Shown here in pieces: positions 1 through 12,039 of a stretch of DNA of 64,000 nt. The DNA is from Balaenoptera acutorostrata (Eukaryota; Chordata; Mammalia; Artiodactyla; Balaenopteridae). The position numbers were made by a program, and so were the translations under genes. The DNA is taken from contig NC_080081.1 in assembly GCF_949987535.1 (NCBI RefSeq), positions 70,205,603-70,269,602 of the forward strand. The letters run 5' to 3'. The number at the start of each line of letters is the position of its first letter. Position 1 is the first letter of the stretch. Under the pieces are notes generated by a model. The model had not been told where the DNA came from, ran no database searches, and worked only from the letters and a program-made list of their open reading frames with translations.

Positions 1-97
1 GCATTTTACAGATGAGAGAATTGAGGCCTGGAGAGATCTCCTGATTTCCTCACTAGCACTAGTACAAGGCACTTGAATTCAGGTCTCCTGACTTCAT
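1..97 (-). repeat. MIR fragment, minus strand
   Basis: The stretch opens with 'attttacagatgagagaattgag', matching the antisense of the MIR core ('cccattttacagatgaggaaactgag'), and continues with a diverged 'ttgaattcaggtctcctgac' tail. It is cut by the window edge. The match is to a remembered consensus. Confidence 0.6.
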
Positions 98-164
98 GTA
101 GACACACATAGAAAGAAAGTTTTCTATGTACCAAACAGAGTCACTAGCAACCCACTTGTTAATC

Positions 165-1009
165 TTTTTTTTAAAATTGAAATAGAGTTGATTTACAATA
201 CTATAATAGTTTTAGGTGTACAGCATAGTGATTCAGCATTGTTACAGATTATACTCCATTAAAAGTTATTACAAGACAATGGCTATAATTCCCTGTTCTA
301 TACAATGTATTCTTGTTGCTTATTTATTTTATACATAGTAGTTTGTATCTCTTAATCCCATACCCCTAACTTGCCCCTCCCCCCTTCCCTCTCCCCTTTG
401 GTAACCACTGGTTTGTTTTCTATATCTATGAGTCTGTTTTATTTTTCTATATATATTTGTTTGTATTATCTTTTATGTTCCGCATATAAGTGATATCATA
501 CAGGATTTGTCTTTCTCTGTCTGACTTATTTCACTAAGCATAATATTCTCCAGGTCCATCCATGTTGCTGCAAATGGCAGAATTTCATTCTTTTTATGGC
601 TGAATAATATTCCATTGGATATACATGCCACATCTTCTTTATCCATTTGTCTGTTGATGGGCACTTGGGATGCTTCCATGTCTTGGCTTTTATAAATAAT
701 GTTGCTATGAACATTGGGGTGCATGTATCTTTTCTAATTAGTGTTTAGTTTTTTTCCAGATATATACCCAGGAGTGGAATTGCTGGATCATATGGTAGTT
801 CTACTTTTAGGTTTTTGAGGAACCTTCATACTGTTTTCTATAGTGGCTGCCATTTACGTTCCCACCAACAGTGTAGACTTTTTAATGATGTCCATTCTGA
901 CAGGTATGAGGTAACATCACATTGTGGTTTTGATTTGCATTTCCCTAATAATTAGCAATGTTGAGCATCTTCTCATCTGCCTGTTAGCCATCTGTATGTC
1001 TTCTAACAT
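165..1009 (-). mobile_element. L1 retrotransposon, 5'-truncated 3' end
   Basis: Read on the minus strand this is the end of LINE-1 ORF2 followed by its 3' UTR and an A-rich end (the T-rich tract at 165-173). Typical blocks are 'tggctgaataatattccattg', 'tatatacccaggagtgg' and 'attgctggatcatatggtag'. A degraded possible target duplication is 'acttgttaatctt' at 154-166 against 'acttttaatctt' at 1010-1021. The 3' UTR differs from that of the younger L1 copies at 36 and 41 kb, which suggests an older lineage. Confidence 0.85.
473..724 (-). pseudogene. L1 ORF2 C-terminal remnant
   Basis: The 83-codon minus-strand frame contains the characteristic C-terminal L1 ORF2 pattern (RQMDKEDVACISNGILFSH, then WMDLENIMLSEISQTEKDK). 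In an intact element ORF2 encodes endonuclease and reverse transcriptase; only the tail is present here, with no endonuclease or RT motif. The W expected after 'KKM/KED' is lost and a frame change lies nearby (a second frame, 526-714, carries the in-between residues). It is not functional. Confidence 0.8.
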
Positions 1010-1012
1010 ACT

Positions 1013-1644
1013 TTTAATCTTGCTTTGTTTGTTTTTGGAAGAAACTGTCATTAGGCATTTAAATACTCTTGTTTACTTTTTAACCTTCCAAAAAATAGTA
1101 CTCTCAGAATTTAAAACACAAGAGCTGTTTAGGTGCTTTGAATGATGGGAACAGGTTCTTTTCTCTTGGGCTGACTCTACAGGGGGCTCAGGAATACCTG
1201 CACATCTTTTAATCTGTCCATCTACTCTCAGATTTAGCTAGTACCTGAGGTCTGACTCAGGTGAATTGGGAGCAACATTGGTGATGTATCTTCATCCTTA
1301 TCCCTTGGACAAAATGGTTCTGAGCTGCAGCCAAAATTAGAAAAAATTTTGAGAGTCAAGCTTTTGTCCAATGACCCCTTCCTGCATCCTCAATGTTAAG
1401 GTCTAGCTAGTGGGGAAGGGCTGTCGGTAGAGAGTAAGCTGCTGAGAATTCTAGAAGAACTTCCTCTCCTGCCCCAGGCTTTTCAAAGTAGAGATGTATC
1501 AAATTTGGCCAGATGGTTCCTTGGGCAATATCTGATTTTCTTTCCTTAGGTGATTCAGTGAGATAATGTGTTGTCTATAAATGTTAAACAGTTAGACACA
1601 AGTTAGTCATCATAGTGGCAGCAGATTGTAAGGGAGAAAGTATG
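1013..1644. other. No recognisable feature
   Basis: Single-copy-looking sequence. I see no open frame with a family resemblance, no repeat consensus and no simple repeat here. Confidence 0.5.
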
Positions 1645-1712
1645 GCATTTGGAATCAGAGACCCAGGGATCCAATTTTAGCTACACTACTTAATGGCTGG
1701 TGAGCTTGGTAA
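1645..1712 (+). repeat. MIR 5' fragment
   Basis: The run 'ggcatttggaatcagagacc' followed by 'ctacactacttaatggctggtgagcttgg' parallels the MIR 5' part ('ggctttggagtcagacagacc ... ccacttactagctgtgtgaccttgg'). It stops just before the LTR that follows. Confidence 0.55.
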
Positions 1713-1770
1713 TACAGTTTTGTGTTTTTTTTTTAATTTTAGGTTCATAGCCTATAAATTCAATCTTGCC

Positions 1771-2162
1771 TATCATGGGCTGAATTGTGTCCCCTCCTCC
1801 CCAAATTCATATTTTGAAGTTCTAACCTTCAATCCCTCAGAATGTGACTGTATTTGGAAATATGTCTTTAAAAAGGTAATTAACTTAAAATGAGGTCATA
1901 TGGGTGCGGCCTAATGCAATATGACTGCTGTCCTTATAAGAAAAGGAGATTAGAACACAGATGCACACAGTGGGAAGACCTTGTGAAGACACCCAATGAG
2001 AATGGCTGTCTATAAGCCAAGGGGACAGGTCTTAGAAGAAACCAGTCGTGCCAACACTTTGATCTTGGACTTCTACCAGCCAGAATTGTGAGAAAATAAA
2101 TTTCTGTTGTTCAAGTTGCCTAGTCTGTGTTACTTTGTTATGGCAGACCCAGCAAACTTATG
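1771..2162 (+). mobile_element. MLT1-type solo LTR (ERVL-MaLR)
   Basis: The left end 'gggctgaattgtgtcccc', the block 'gtgactgtatttggaaatat', 'tgaggtcatatggg', 'ccttataagaa', 'ttggacttctaccagccagaattgtgag' and the ending 'aataaatttctgttgttcaag ... tactttgttatggcag' follow the MLT1 LTR order. No internal retroviral region is next to it, so it is best read as a solo LTR. It is highly diverged and noncoding. Confidence 0.8.
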
Positions 2163-4639
2163 CAGTGCCTTTGGAAAGGTTTTTAAATATTTAAATCACT
2201 GTATAAATATAAAATTATTAGTAAAACAATATTAGTAGCTACTGTCCCAAATCTTTTAAGACTGAAGGAATTTGAGAATTGGGGAATTGGGCAGATTCAC
2301 AAAGTGCCCAGCTATGGAGATTTCTCTAGAACACTAGTAATCAGTGTGTCAAAGGGTGGTTCTTGGTCTGGGCTCATTTAATAGCAAAATGTGATGGAAA
2401 CTGAGGCATTTCCTAGCTCTGGCTAGGCTATGTCAGGAAACCCAGAAAGACAATAAGGAAGCTCTTTGTTGTTCTGTGATCCTACATTAGTTAACGACTG
2501 TCTTTCAGCCCAGAAGGAGAATCTGGTTCCCTGCTTATCACTCAGAATTCCCAAGTGTAGCTGCAATTTCTAAGAAAGAGTTGGAGCCATGGGATGAAAG
2601 TGTGGTTATTATTTAGGAAAGTGGAATCACCTCAGGTGATTTGTAAGGGGCAGAAAAAAATGCACTGAAGTCCGGATGCTTATTTTTATTTGTGTTGGCT
2701 AGAAGTAATTTTTCTAGTCTATACTTTTTAACTCAATGTTTATTTAGTCAAGCTCCTGGAGTACTGGGCACTGTCCTGAGAGCACTGTGGGGTAGATTGA
2801 ATACACAGAAATCATGAGCCCTTTCTTTGAAGTTGATACAACATAATTTGTGTGCGACAGGCTGACAGCAGCCAGGCAATCACGTATCGAGTTTGCAAGG
2901 AAAACACGTATGTAATGTTAAGTTGGGGGGAAATTTCTGTGCTTATGTCTTTTATTCTGAGAAGACATCTTTTTAGAGTCTGCATAAAGGAGTCAGTCAT
3001 TTTCTATTAAAAATACTTGGAATCCATATTTAGGGCGTTCGGAGCAGATTTTAATTTAGTATCCTCCTCTTCCTTCTCCTCTCCTCCACCTTCCTAAACC
3101 ATGTTATATTTTCCTTGGGCAAGTTTTCATGAGCTCTGACCCCGTCAAGAGAATTGTAATGAGAACCCCGGCAAAAAGGACTATCAACTTGGAAGCTGAG
3201 TATGAAAAGAATAGATTCTTCAACAACTTCTGCATGATACCCCAATTTGTAATTCAGTTTTTAAAGAACAAAACTATGAAGATTAAAGCACTCAGTTTGA
3301 TAACAATGAGCTATGCAAAAATTATAGTGAATCAGAACAAGTTATCATTAGTGGAGTGCTTTGATCAACCTAAGATGAAGGAAATTTGTAACTATAAATG
3401 GTTCCTTCTTAATCAGATTGTGTTACTCTGTTTTGGGGGTGAAATTCAGGATAGGTAATGATGGTAAACATTAGCAAAGGAACAATTATCCTGTAGGATT
3501 TGTCAGGGCATTTCATTTCTATCACTTACAGAAGCAATCATTTCATTAGGAATTTTATCACTAATTTCATTTTCTAAAAATGAATCCTTTAGAAAAAAAG
3601 GATGAGTTAAAAGCACTTTCACAGAAGAAGGCACAGACTTAAAAATTTTTTAAAAATGAGTTACCAAGTTAGAACTCCTTGAGGTCAGGGCAAGGTGAAA
3701 TACATAGATAAATTAGGCTGGGGAGGAAGCAGCAATGGTAGTCTTAGGAGAGATTCAAGCTGGACATGGCACTTCTCTTACCTGTGACTGTACCTGAGGC
3801 AATTATTCCTTCTGCTGAGGAAATATCATGATCATCTTCCCCTTCTCCTTCCTCTTAAATCTCTCCCTACAGAGTCGAGAAGAACAGTCTGGTAGTTGAT
3901 TTTCGTGGCTTTAGAAGACACACTGTAGTCTCAGCCCATGTACCAATGCCTGGACCCATTACAGATCTTCGGGGAGTTTTGTAGAGGCTATGCGTGCCAA
4001 CCCACCTTGAAATGACTTAGGACGAGTGGGCTGCAGGTCTAGAGCAACAGACCTGCCAAACAGTGGCACGCCAATGGGTATAGCTGTTAAGAGGTGCGAT
4101 GGGCCAGTGTTGGTGTTTTTATTTCTTTTGAATTCCTGTTAGCAGTGAGGGCTATCTGAGTTTTGGTAGTTGTGTGCACAAGGGACAGTAGGGTTGGCTT
4201 AGCCCAGGTCAGTATGAGCATCAATAGAGGAATGCTTTAGCAAAGACTTGCTTGTACCTGGCCTAATATACTGCCACCCAACACATCTTTTGGTGAGCAG
4301 GTTGGAAGGACAGTAGATGCTATAAATCCTTGCGTAAGTACCCTGGGTAAGCACTTGGATATAACTTTCCCTTGGAGACTGGGGGGACCCTGGCTGGAAG
4401 TGGGTATACACTGATGAGTCTGAATTCTGTTAGCCAACTTTCTAGGGCACATGCTCAGAAACTGTTAATACGTCTTTTGTTATTATTGCTTTACTCTTAC
4501 AAGGAAAGAAAAATACGTCATTTTGGAACACTGAGAAAATAAAAGAAACAGAAATAAGATAATAAGGATGGACTGAAACTTTCCACCTGAAGAGAACCAC
4601 AATTAACATATAAGTGCCCATTTTTCTGATCTCTTTTCT
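2163..4639. other. Mostly unassigned sequence
   Basis: No gene or clear mobile element. A 109-codon frame at 3129-3458 resembles no family I know and has no splice or Kozak support. A short L2-like phrase ('gaactccttgaggtcagggcaagg') lies near 3671-3695. Confidence 0.45.
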
Positions 4640-4960
4640 TTGCATATACATTTATACATATACACACTGTAAATACAGAATTACCAAAATGTGATAATTT
4701 TATTATAACCATTGTTTTTAATGGCTGCATAATAGCCATCCAAAGATGATACCATAATTTATTTAGACAAGACTCTATTGTTTGACATTTCAATTGTTTC
4801 TGAATTTCTCTTAGCATAAACCACATTGTCCTGAACATTTCCATAGATAATTACGTGCATGCATCCATTATTATTTCCTTGGGATGAGTCTCTAAGGAGA
4901 ATCAAGAACTTCTGATACATATAACCAAATTGCCATCCTAAAAATTTATGTGCATTCATC
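4640..4960 (-). mobile_element. Ancient L1M fragment, minus strand
   Basis: Phrases such as 'taatggctgcataatagccatcc', 'accataatttatttagac', 'tattgtttgacatttcaattgtttc' and 'ccaaattgccatcc' match the antisense of old L1M ORF2/3' regions. Divergence is high and no frame is open. Confidence 0.7.
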
Positions 4961-4964
4961 ATGC

Positions 4965-5110
4965 ACTGAACACATGTTTACTAACTGAGCACTCAGTCTA
5001 TGGTCAGGATTGTGCTATGAGATGGGGATGTAAGCAGTGAACAAAACAACATAAACCCTGTCCTCACAGAGACAACCACTCAATATGTAAACAGCAGTGT
5101 TGGGTGTCAC
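4965..5110 (-). repeat. L2 3' fragment, minus strand
   Basis: 'gtaagcagtgaacaaaacaacataaaccctgtcctcacagaga' matches the antisense of the L2 3' end, where the consensus has 'cagcagtgaacaaaacagacaaaaatccctgccctcatgga'. Confidence 0.6.
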
Positions 5111-6698
5111 ATGGGGGAGACCCTGGGGCTACTGGGGCTTCAAGCAGAACCACACAGAGTTCCCAGTAGTGTGCGGGTGCTCCTGTGCCCCTGAGTCCTG
5201 GCCAGGATATTCTAATATTTCACTTGTGTTGTATATTGAAGTACACAGAAACAAGGACCGTGAGTAGAACACTGCTGTGCATTTGTACATCTGTACAGTC
5301 CAAACATAAGGAGTGGTATAATCTTTTATGATCCCTGTCTCGCTTAGGATTCAGCCTTATGAAGCACCTTGTTCAAAGATTTAAGTTTAATAAACGGAAT
5401 TGGCAGCCTGGGGAGGGAGTAGTTTCTCAGGTTGTAGAGCTGAGTGGTCTGCTCTCGGCTCCGCTCCTCCCTGGCAGAATGAGTCACCCACCCATCTGTG
5501 GGGGGCCTTTTGATCAGCCTTCTCTTAGGGCATACAATGAATTCATTACGTTTTTTTTTTTTTTCTTTTTATACAAGTGTATGTCTTTTTTTTCTAGATT
5601 GTAACTTGATGAGTTATACTCACAGTTCCTGGATTCAGGAACTCAATGATGCTGAAAAGATGGTTGACTGATTGACTGAATTATTTCCACTTGACTGGTT
5701 TACTACTCATTTGGTAGGACTCTGGGGTTTAAGTTACAGAACTCAGACTTGCTTAAAGAGGCTATTTAAAATTAAAAAAAAAAAACAAATATTAAGCTTA
5801 TCAGTTTAAACTTTCCTCTCAAGTCCTTGATCCCCTAAAGTCTTCCTTTATTGTCCCAGGCTAGAGGAAGATGACTCATCACCATTTTAGTGGCATAGCA
5901 GACTGGAAAGTCAGGCTCGGGGAAGAGATCTTAGAGTTCTATATGAGGGAAGTCTCAAGTGGATGACAGATGGAGAAACCACTCCCTGTTGCAGGTTGAG
6001 AATGGAAAGGAGAGAGAAGCCCAAGCTGGACATGTGCCCAAGAGGGGTAGGTGTGTTAGGTAAATTGAGGGAAGCACAGAGGACAATGGTTTTCTGTCTG
6101 ATACCCCAGGAAGCTTCAGGGGCTGAGCCGGAGAGGCACCCTGGTGCAAGAAGTCTCGAGGAGAATGCAGCTGAGGCTCAGTGTGCTCTGTAGCCAGTGA
6201 GGGCTGAGGGGCACTGGAGGAGGTGCTACTGGAGTGCAAGCAGAGAGGCTAGATCGTGAGTTACACACTCCAGGGGTTGCAGCTGTGAATTTCATCAGGG
6301 TGTAAGCAGTGGTCAGGTGGACAAGAGACACCTGACCTGAGGCCAGAGGAACCACGGAGCTCTACGAATCTCTGTGCTCCAGAGCCCCAAGGCCGTGTGA
6401 GCTCTGTTCCCTTTATTTCAACCCAATACCATCAGGAGGGAGCTCGCAGATACTGGAGAGAGTAATTATCCCAGATTAGAGAAAGTCAAGTACATTTTCT
6501 CTCCACGAAGACCAGACAAAATTTATATTTTCTCTGCATCTGAGTGGAACTGTGAACAATTTTGCAACTCTTTAGATTAGTTTATCCGTGAGGGGGAATT
6601 TATTGGTTCACAGAATCCAAAGGGTTGTAAAGGACACAGACTAAGCTGTGAGAAGGGTACAGTCTAACCGGGGTTGGAGGGGGGTGGGGGCAGGAGCT
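5111..6698. other. Unassigned sequence with a T14 tract
   Basis: No recognised repeat or gene. The only simple tract is a T14 run at 5551-5564. The short frames at 5955-6355 lie on opposite strands of a moderately GC-rich segment and look like chance. Confidence 0.45.
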
Positions 6699-6711
6699 CA
6701 GATTTTCTCTT
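6699..6711. repeat. SINE target-site duplication, left copy
   Basis: 'cagattttctctt' occurs here and again at 7006-7018, bracketing the minus-strand SINE and its extended tail. Confidence 0.8.
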
Positions 6712-7005
6712 TTTCTTTTTTGAAAAACTCCAAGTGTTTTTATTTTTTTTATTTTTTAAATTATTTATTGATTTATCTGTTGGCTGCGTTGGGTCTTCAC
6801 TGCTGTGCACAGGCTTTCTCTAGTTGTGGAGAGCGGGGGCTACCCTTCATTGTGGTGTGCGGCCTTCTCAGAGCACAGGCTCAGTAGTTGTGGCGCACGG
6901 GCTTAGTTGCTCTGTGGCATGTGAGATCTTCCCGGACCAGGGCTCAAACCCGTGTCCCCTGCATTGGCAGGCGGATTCTTAACCACTGAGCCACCAGGGA
7001 AGCCC
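6712..7005 (-). mobile_element. CHR-type tRNA-derived SINE with extended 3' tail
   Basis: The minus-strand SINE head is at ~7005 (antisense 'ccaccagggaagcccc') and the B box is near 6941-6951 as 'gggctcaaaccc' in antisense. The body runs to the antisense 'ttggctgcgttgggtcttc' near 6780, then an A-rich tail. Between that tail (~6738) and the 13-bp target duplication lies ~25 bp that is not SINE ('gaaaaactccaagtg' with flanking T tracts). Confidence 0.9.
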
Positions 7006-7018
7006 CAGATTTTCTCTT

Positions 7019-7559
7019 CTTCTAATCTCTACTTTGTTCACTACTGACCTACTTTCTCACTACTGACCAGGTCCTCCACATGGAGAAGTTTGATATTCTA
7101 TACTTTAACCATTAGAGGAAAGGAAACTTCCCTCAAGGTTGTTTGGATCTCAAGTTCAAAATCCCAGGGAATGACTGTATTAGCTTATGAGTTGGGTGTC
7201 CCACGTGGACCAGTCAATTGTATAGTCTGGGGGATGCTATTTTCAATGTCCCTCCTCCCTCTTGGGTAAGTTGCCTGATGTTGAACCAACAAACTATGGT
7301 TAAGGAGTCAGGGACACGTAAGTCCAGAGTGGGTCCCATGGTGGCCGTGCACTGGAGGGATAGTTCCCAGGAGAAGGAAGAGTGAGGGTGATGGTGGAAA
7401 AAAGTGCCAGCTATCCACCAACATGACATCCACCCTCTGCCATGATGTATACACCCCAGGACATTCTTGTTTCCTGGGGGCAATGGTATATTTGGTGACT
7501 CCCTCAGGGAAGTCCACAGTAATCATATCAACCTCCAAAATAGACCCAGTGATTCTTCA
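7019..7559. other. Unassigned, possibly old retroelement sequence
   Basis: No consensus could be named. It runs directly into the old retroelement 3' end beginning near 7560 and may be part of the same element. Confidence 0.35.
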
Positions 7560-7990
7560 CACATGTGGTTTTACCCCGTGTTGAATCCAGGCTGGCATGT
7601 GTGATAAACAGAACACAGTGAGTGGATGGCATATGGCTTTCCAGGCTGGGTCATAAATAGTGCTGTGGCTTGCACTTGCTCTCATGGGTTGCTTGGTCTG
7701 GTTGTGAGGACACTGACGCAGTCCTGGGAGAGGATTATGTGGAGAGGAGCTGAGGCCTCCTACCATTAGGCAGCACCAACTTGCCAGTCATATGAGTGGT
7801 CATCTTGTAAGTTGATCCTCGTGTCTTCAGATAATTGCAGCTCTGACTGCAATTTCATGAGGGACTCCTCCAGGTCAACTGCCCAGCTAAGTTGTTCTCA
7901 AATTCTTGACCATGAAAAAATGGCAAAGGTGATAAATACTTACTGTTTTTAAGCCACTGGGTTTTGGAGTAGTTTATTATGTATGATTAA
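7560..7990 (+). mobile_element. Ancient retroelement 3' end, class uncertain
   Basis: 'cagcaccaacttgccagtcatatgagtgg', 'gactgcaatttcatgagggactcc', 'ctgcccagctaagttgttctcaaattcttgacc' and 'tttttaagccactgggttttggagtagtttattat' match a recurring mammalian repeat end that I remember but cannot place firmly as MaLR-type LTR or L1ME-type 3' end. Confidence 0.55.
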
Positions 7991-8289
7991 CTAATTTGTG
8001 TACGTTCACAAACAAGGTAAGTCAGGGTGAACCTTCCAGGCCTGAAATAAGCATAATGCCCATTTAACATGACTCAAATAGGGAGGAAATGGCCACAGAA
8101 TCCTATGTTATTTTCCTTGGGTTCTACAGCTAGTCTTTCAAAAAGAAAAACAAAAGAAGAATGCAGGAAACAAAGAATTTCTGACGTGTATTCTTCCTAG
8201 TTTGCTAACATCACTGGAACATTGGGAAAGGAAATGTAGCACAGCATATTGAGAGAGAGAGGAAGAAAAAGGAAACACTGGAAAAGTAT

Positions 8290-8440
8290 TCAGAATCTCT
8301 GCGTTTTCATCCCAGCTCTTGGTCAAGTCATTAAGCCATTTCTGCTCCAACCTCCCTGGGTGGCTGGAGGATCACATGAGATAATGAAGGTGGAAGAGCT
8401 CTAAACATTTTCATCACCTTGCAAATGTCACGTGTCATTG
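8290..8440 (+). repeat. MIR copy
   Basis: 'catcccagctcttggtcaagtcattaagcc' followed by 'tggaggatcacatgagataatgaagg' and 'agctctaaacattttcat' follows the order of the MIR core and 3' part. Confidence 0.6.
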
Positions 8441-10024
8441 TCACAATCATGAGGACAAAGAGCGCGGATGTGGGTTAGAATTAGAAACTGGGAAAATGAA
8501 GAGAGAGAAGAAATAGGTGAAAACTTGCCTATTTTTCCCCTTAAGGAAATAGCATCCTAATAATAGGGAAATATCTTTTAGGCAGTTTTGAATATTACCT
8601 TAATATCATTTGGGAATATCTTTGTATGTAGAGAAACTATGAAATCAGATCTCCAGAAGGCCCAGAGTTGCAGAGTTGGTAATAAGTGGATTCCTAATAA
8701 TTCTTTGTTTCCTGGTACACTCCTGGCATCCTACAGCATAATGCAAATGCAGCTAGATATGAGGGTCACAGCTCTTGCTAATCCCGTGGTGCTCACTGAT
8801 GTACGACTTCACTCTTGGAATGTGTTATCTGTATCAGTCTTCCCACAGGGATCTCATACCTCAGCAGTTATATTTCATGAGTAGAGGTGTAACTGATGAA
8901 TCTTCTAATTTTATAGTCTGAAAGATGATAAAATGCTAGATTTATAGATATTATTTCATTTTGCACAACACTCACGTTTCTTATTCCCATCTGGTGTGAA
9001 GAAAAGAAATTTGCTCTCCCTTTAATGTGTCACACTGTTAAATGTATGTTGCTTAAGATCTTGAGGAGCTGAAGCAGAGCTGCCCACCAGCATAAAAGAT
9101 ATGGTGCTGTGGGCAATACTTTAATGCAAACAGAGCTTAACCTAAGGCATTTTATTGCCACTGCAGTTATTTATTTATTTATTTTTTTGGAAGGGGGAAG
9201 ATAAACCTTTATATCCTGGTTTATTAACAAAACCTGTCCTCAAATTAGGATGGACTTCCTTAGGTACACACTTGGCTGCCAATTCTCCCTCAAATTTCAT
9301 GCTATTAAGTGTGCCGACTACTCCATTGTCATAGTGTATCAGAAATTCTGCGCAAGGAGTACATTTGCAACTGCAGCCTTACTAGGTGGCCTTCCTATGG
9401 CCATGAAAAATGGCTTTTGATAGATTTCAAGGAATTGAAATTGCAAGTTTCTCTCTTCTGAAACCAGAACCAGAATTTCTCCCCTGTACCTAACAGGGAC
9501 TGCCCTCCTGACTCCCCAGATTCCATAGAAATACCATTTTTTCATGCATATACTTTTATATTTAGCATACTCTCATTAACATGTCATTTCTTTTATGGGA
9601 GAACATTAGGCATTCATCTTATACAACAGAAGAGATACACAAAAATATGAGAGTCACAAAGGAAATGAGAGAGGAAAATGCAGGAAAAAGAATGTCTGTA
9701 TTATTCAAAATCATTGCATTCAAATAATATTAGTCTTTACATAACTAACACTTCAAAAAAGAAGAGAAGGCAATGCAAAATGAATTTGTGAAGAAATTTG
9801 GAAAGGAGTAATAAGTATCAATGGGCAAATCCTCTTTTTTCGGAGGGGAGCAGGTAGAATGCCAGATAGCATTTGTCACTTTATTAACATCAGTGTATGT
9901 GTGTTTTTTTCATGGCATTGATTGATACTGCTTTATGGTTGTTTTACTTCTCATTATTTCATTTCTTGGCACTTTTTCTTTTCTGGACCAACATTGTTCA
10001 GGAGCCTACTTAATTTTACCTTTT
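8441..10024. other. No recognisable feature
   Basis: AT-rich sequence without a nameable repeat or gene. A short (TTTA)n run lies at about 9167-9188. The 98-codon frame at 8588-8884 has no family resemblance. Confidence 0.45.
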
Positions 10025-10724
10025 TATTTATTTTTTAATTTTTTGGCTTTTTTTTTTTAAACATACAATGGTGTATTAGTTTCTGCTTTATAACAAAGTG
10101 AATCAGCTATACATATACATATATCCCCATATTTCCTCCCTCTTGCATCTCCCTCCCACCCTCCCTATCCCACCCCTCTAGGTCATCGCAAAGCACCAAG
10201 CTGATCTCCCTGTGCTATGCAGCTGCTTTTCACTAGCTATCTATTTTACGTTTGGTAGTGTATATATGTCCATGCCACTCTCTCACTTCGTCCCAGCTTA
10301 CCCTTTCCCCTCCCTGTGTCCTCAAGTCCATTCTCTACATCTGTGTCTTTATTCCTGTCCTGCCCCTAGGTTCTTCAGAACCATTTTTTTTTTAGATTCC
10401 ATATATATGTGTTAGCATACAGTATTTATTTTTCTCTTTCTGACTTACTTCACTCTGTATGACAGACTCTAGGTCCATCCACCTCATTACAAATAACTCA
10501 ATTTTGTTTCTTTTTATGGCTGAGTAATATTTCATTGTATATATGTGCCACATCTTCTTTATCCATTCATCCATCGATGGATACTTAGGTTGTTTGGATA
10601 TCTTGGCTATTGTAAATAATGCTGCAATGAGCATAGGGGTGCATATATCTTTTTGAACTAGTGTTTTCATATTTTTTGTATATATACCCAGAAGTGATTC
10701 CACTAGCTAGATCATATGGTAGTT
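10025..10724 (-). mobile_element. L1 retrotransposon, 5'-truncated 3' end
   Basis: In antisense: 'caatggtgtattagtttctgctttataacaaagtgaatcagctata' (3' UTR), a GGGAGGG-type purine block as 'cctccctcttgcatctccctccc', then the ORF2 tail. It is truncated at ~10724, within the ORF2 phrase 'ctagatcatatggtag'. I could not find a convincing target duplication. Confidence 0.9.
10392..10703 (-). pseudogene. L1 ORF2 C-terminal remnant
   Basis: A 103-codon minus-strand frame carries the C-terminal ORF2 signature (MDEWIKKMWHIYTMKYY, SAIKRNK, WMDLESVIQSEVSQKEKNK) and stops at the normal ORF2 terminus. Only about a tenth of ORF2 remains; endonuclease and RT domains are absent, so it cannot move itself. Confidence 0.85.
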
Positions 10725-11094
10725 GACAGGCAGTATTTTAAAGATTAATTTTAAAGCACACGTTAGCGTTATCCAAATCCTCCTTTAAGAATTTGCAAAC
10801 TTATAAATATTTAAATAGGGAAAAACTCGATCACTTATCCTATTTTTAATAACTTCTAATCTATTATATATGTATATGGTAAATAACATCTTCACATAGA
10901 AAGAGAATTAATAGCCCATTTCCTTGTTACATTAAGAAATAATCTGGTGTTCCCTAAATATTGGTGTGTATTTCATCATTTTCAACCCCACATATTTACC
11001 TACTGTTTACAAGGGACTTTTGAGAGATCTCAAAGTGATGTTGGGAAGATAAAAACAAATACTTAGCACAGAGTTATTAGGGGGAGAGGATAAT
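10725..11094. other. No recognisable feature
   Basis: AT-rich, no repeat consensus or gene recognised. Confidence 0.45.
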
Positions 11095-11180
11095 AATAAT
11101 TACAGTTGAAAAGTATTCAGCACGTATTTTGTACCAGGCATATTTATGTATTTACCTATTACTCATTTAACACAAGTTAG
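11095..11180 (-). repeat. MIR fragment, minus strand
   Basis: 'attttgtaccaggcatatttatgtatttacctattactcatttaaca' parallels the antisense MIR 3' half ('ctatgtgccaggcactgt ... tcatttaatcc'). Confidence 0.5.
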
Positions 11181-11269
11181 TTAAATGTCACCATAATTCT
11201 CACAAGTTTTCCATTTGATAGAGAAACAGATACTCATGATGATTAAGAAGCTTGATGAATCGTAAGGAT

Positions 11270-11420
11270 ATAAACTGGGTGAAATGATAGTGACTTGGGA
11301 GGTCAGGTCAGAGAAGTCTTGTAAAAGAGGCAGCATTTGGAGAGAGTGTTGGAGGGGAAGGATGGATGAGATGGGGTTGCTCTGGACATGCGGACGTGTG
11401 CTCTGACTTTTCCTTAGAGG
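11270..11420 (-). repeat. Probable L2 fragment, minus strand
   Basis: 'tgacttgggaggtcaggtcagagaagtcttgtaaaagaggcagcatttgg' resembles the antisense L2 block 'ggtcagggaaggcttc ... gaggtgacatttgag'. It is strongly diverged. Confidence 0.4.
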
Positions 11421-11469
11421 GGTGGGCATCTTTTCATGTAAGAAACATGATTATGCATCATTTCACTGG

Positions 11470-11700
11470 CTGCATAGGATTCAACTTGATAGCTGTGCCA
11501 TGACTTCCTTCTCTTATTTTTGAACACTTCATCCCACTACCTGCTACTATAAACGATGCCACAGGGAGCTGCCTTGGTCACACATCCTGAGCCCTCCCGA
11601 TTATTTCCCTTTGATAAATTCCCAGAAGTAGGACTTTGTAGTCAAAATGTGTAGGCATTTAACATTTTACCCACAATTCTACAAAGCCCTGTGTGGCTTG
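11470..11700 (-). mobile_element. Ancient L1M fragment, minus strand
   Basis: 'ctggctgcataggattcaac', 'ctactataaacgatgccac' and 'gattatttccctttgataaattcccagaagtagg' are antisense L1M phrases. A short MIR-like piece ('gcaggactcaaacccaaggc') follows at 11700-11765. Confidence 0.65.
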
Positions 11701-12039
11701 TAGCAGCAGGACTCAAACCCAAGGCCAGCTGACCCAAGGCAAGGTTCCAACCACTAAAAGACTCCTGTAGTCTGTTGGGAGCCCTTCCAAAATCTTTTTT
11801 TTTTTTTAATCTTTAAATATTTGCCAATCTGGTAATTAGAAATTTTGCAAATCCTTATCACTCCTCTCCAACATGCTCAGTACTGAAGTCATTATTTTCC
11901 TCAATAGACAAACAAAAATAACCCCCAAAACAAGAACAAAAAACAAAAACCAAAACCTATTTTCTGTCCCATGTTATTGTTTTGTTTATCGTCACCACCA
12001 TCCATTCAGTCGTTGAGACTGGGAGTCTTGTTGGCCTCT

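Noticed and set aside
3129..3458. 109-codon open frame on the plus strand
   Set aside because: No family resemblance, no splice or promoter support, and a length common by chance.
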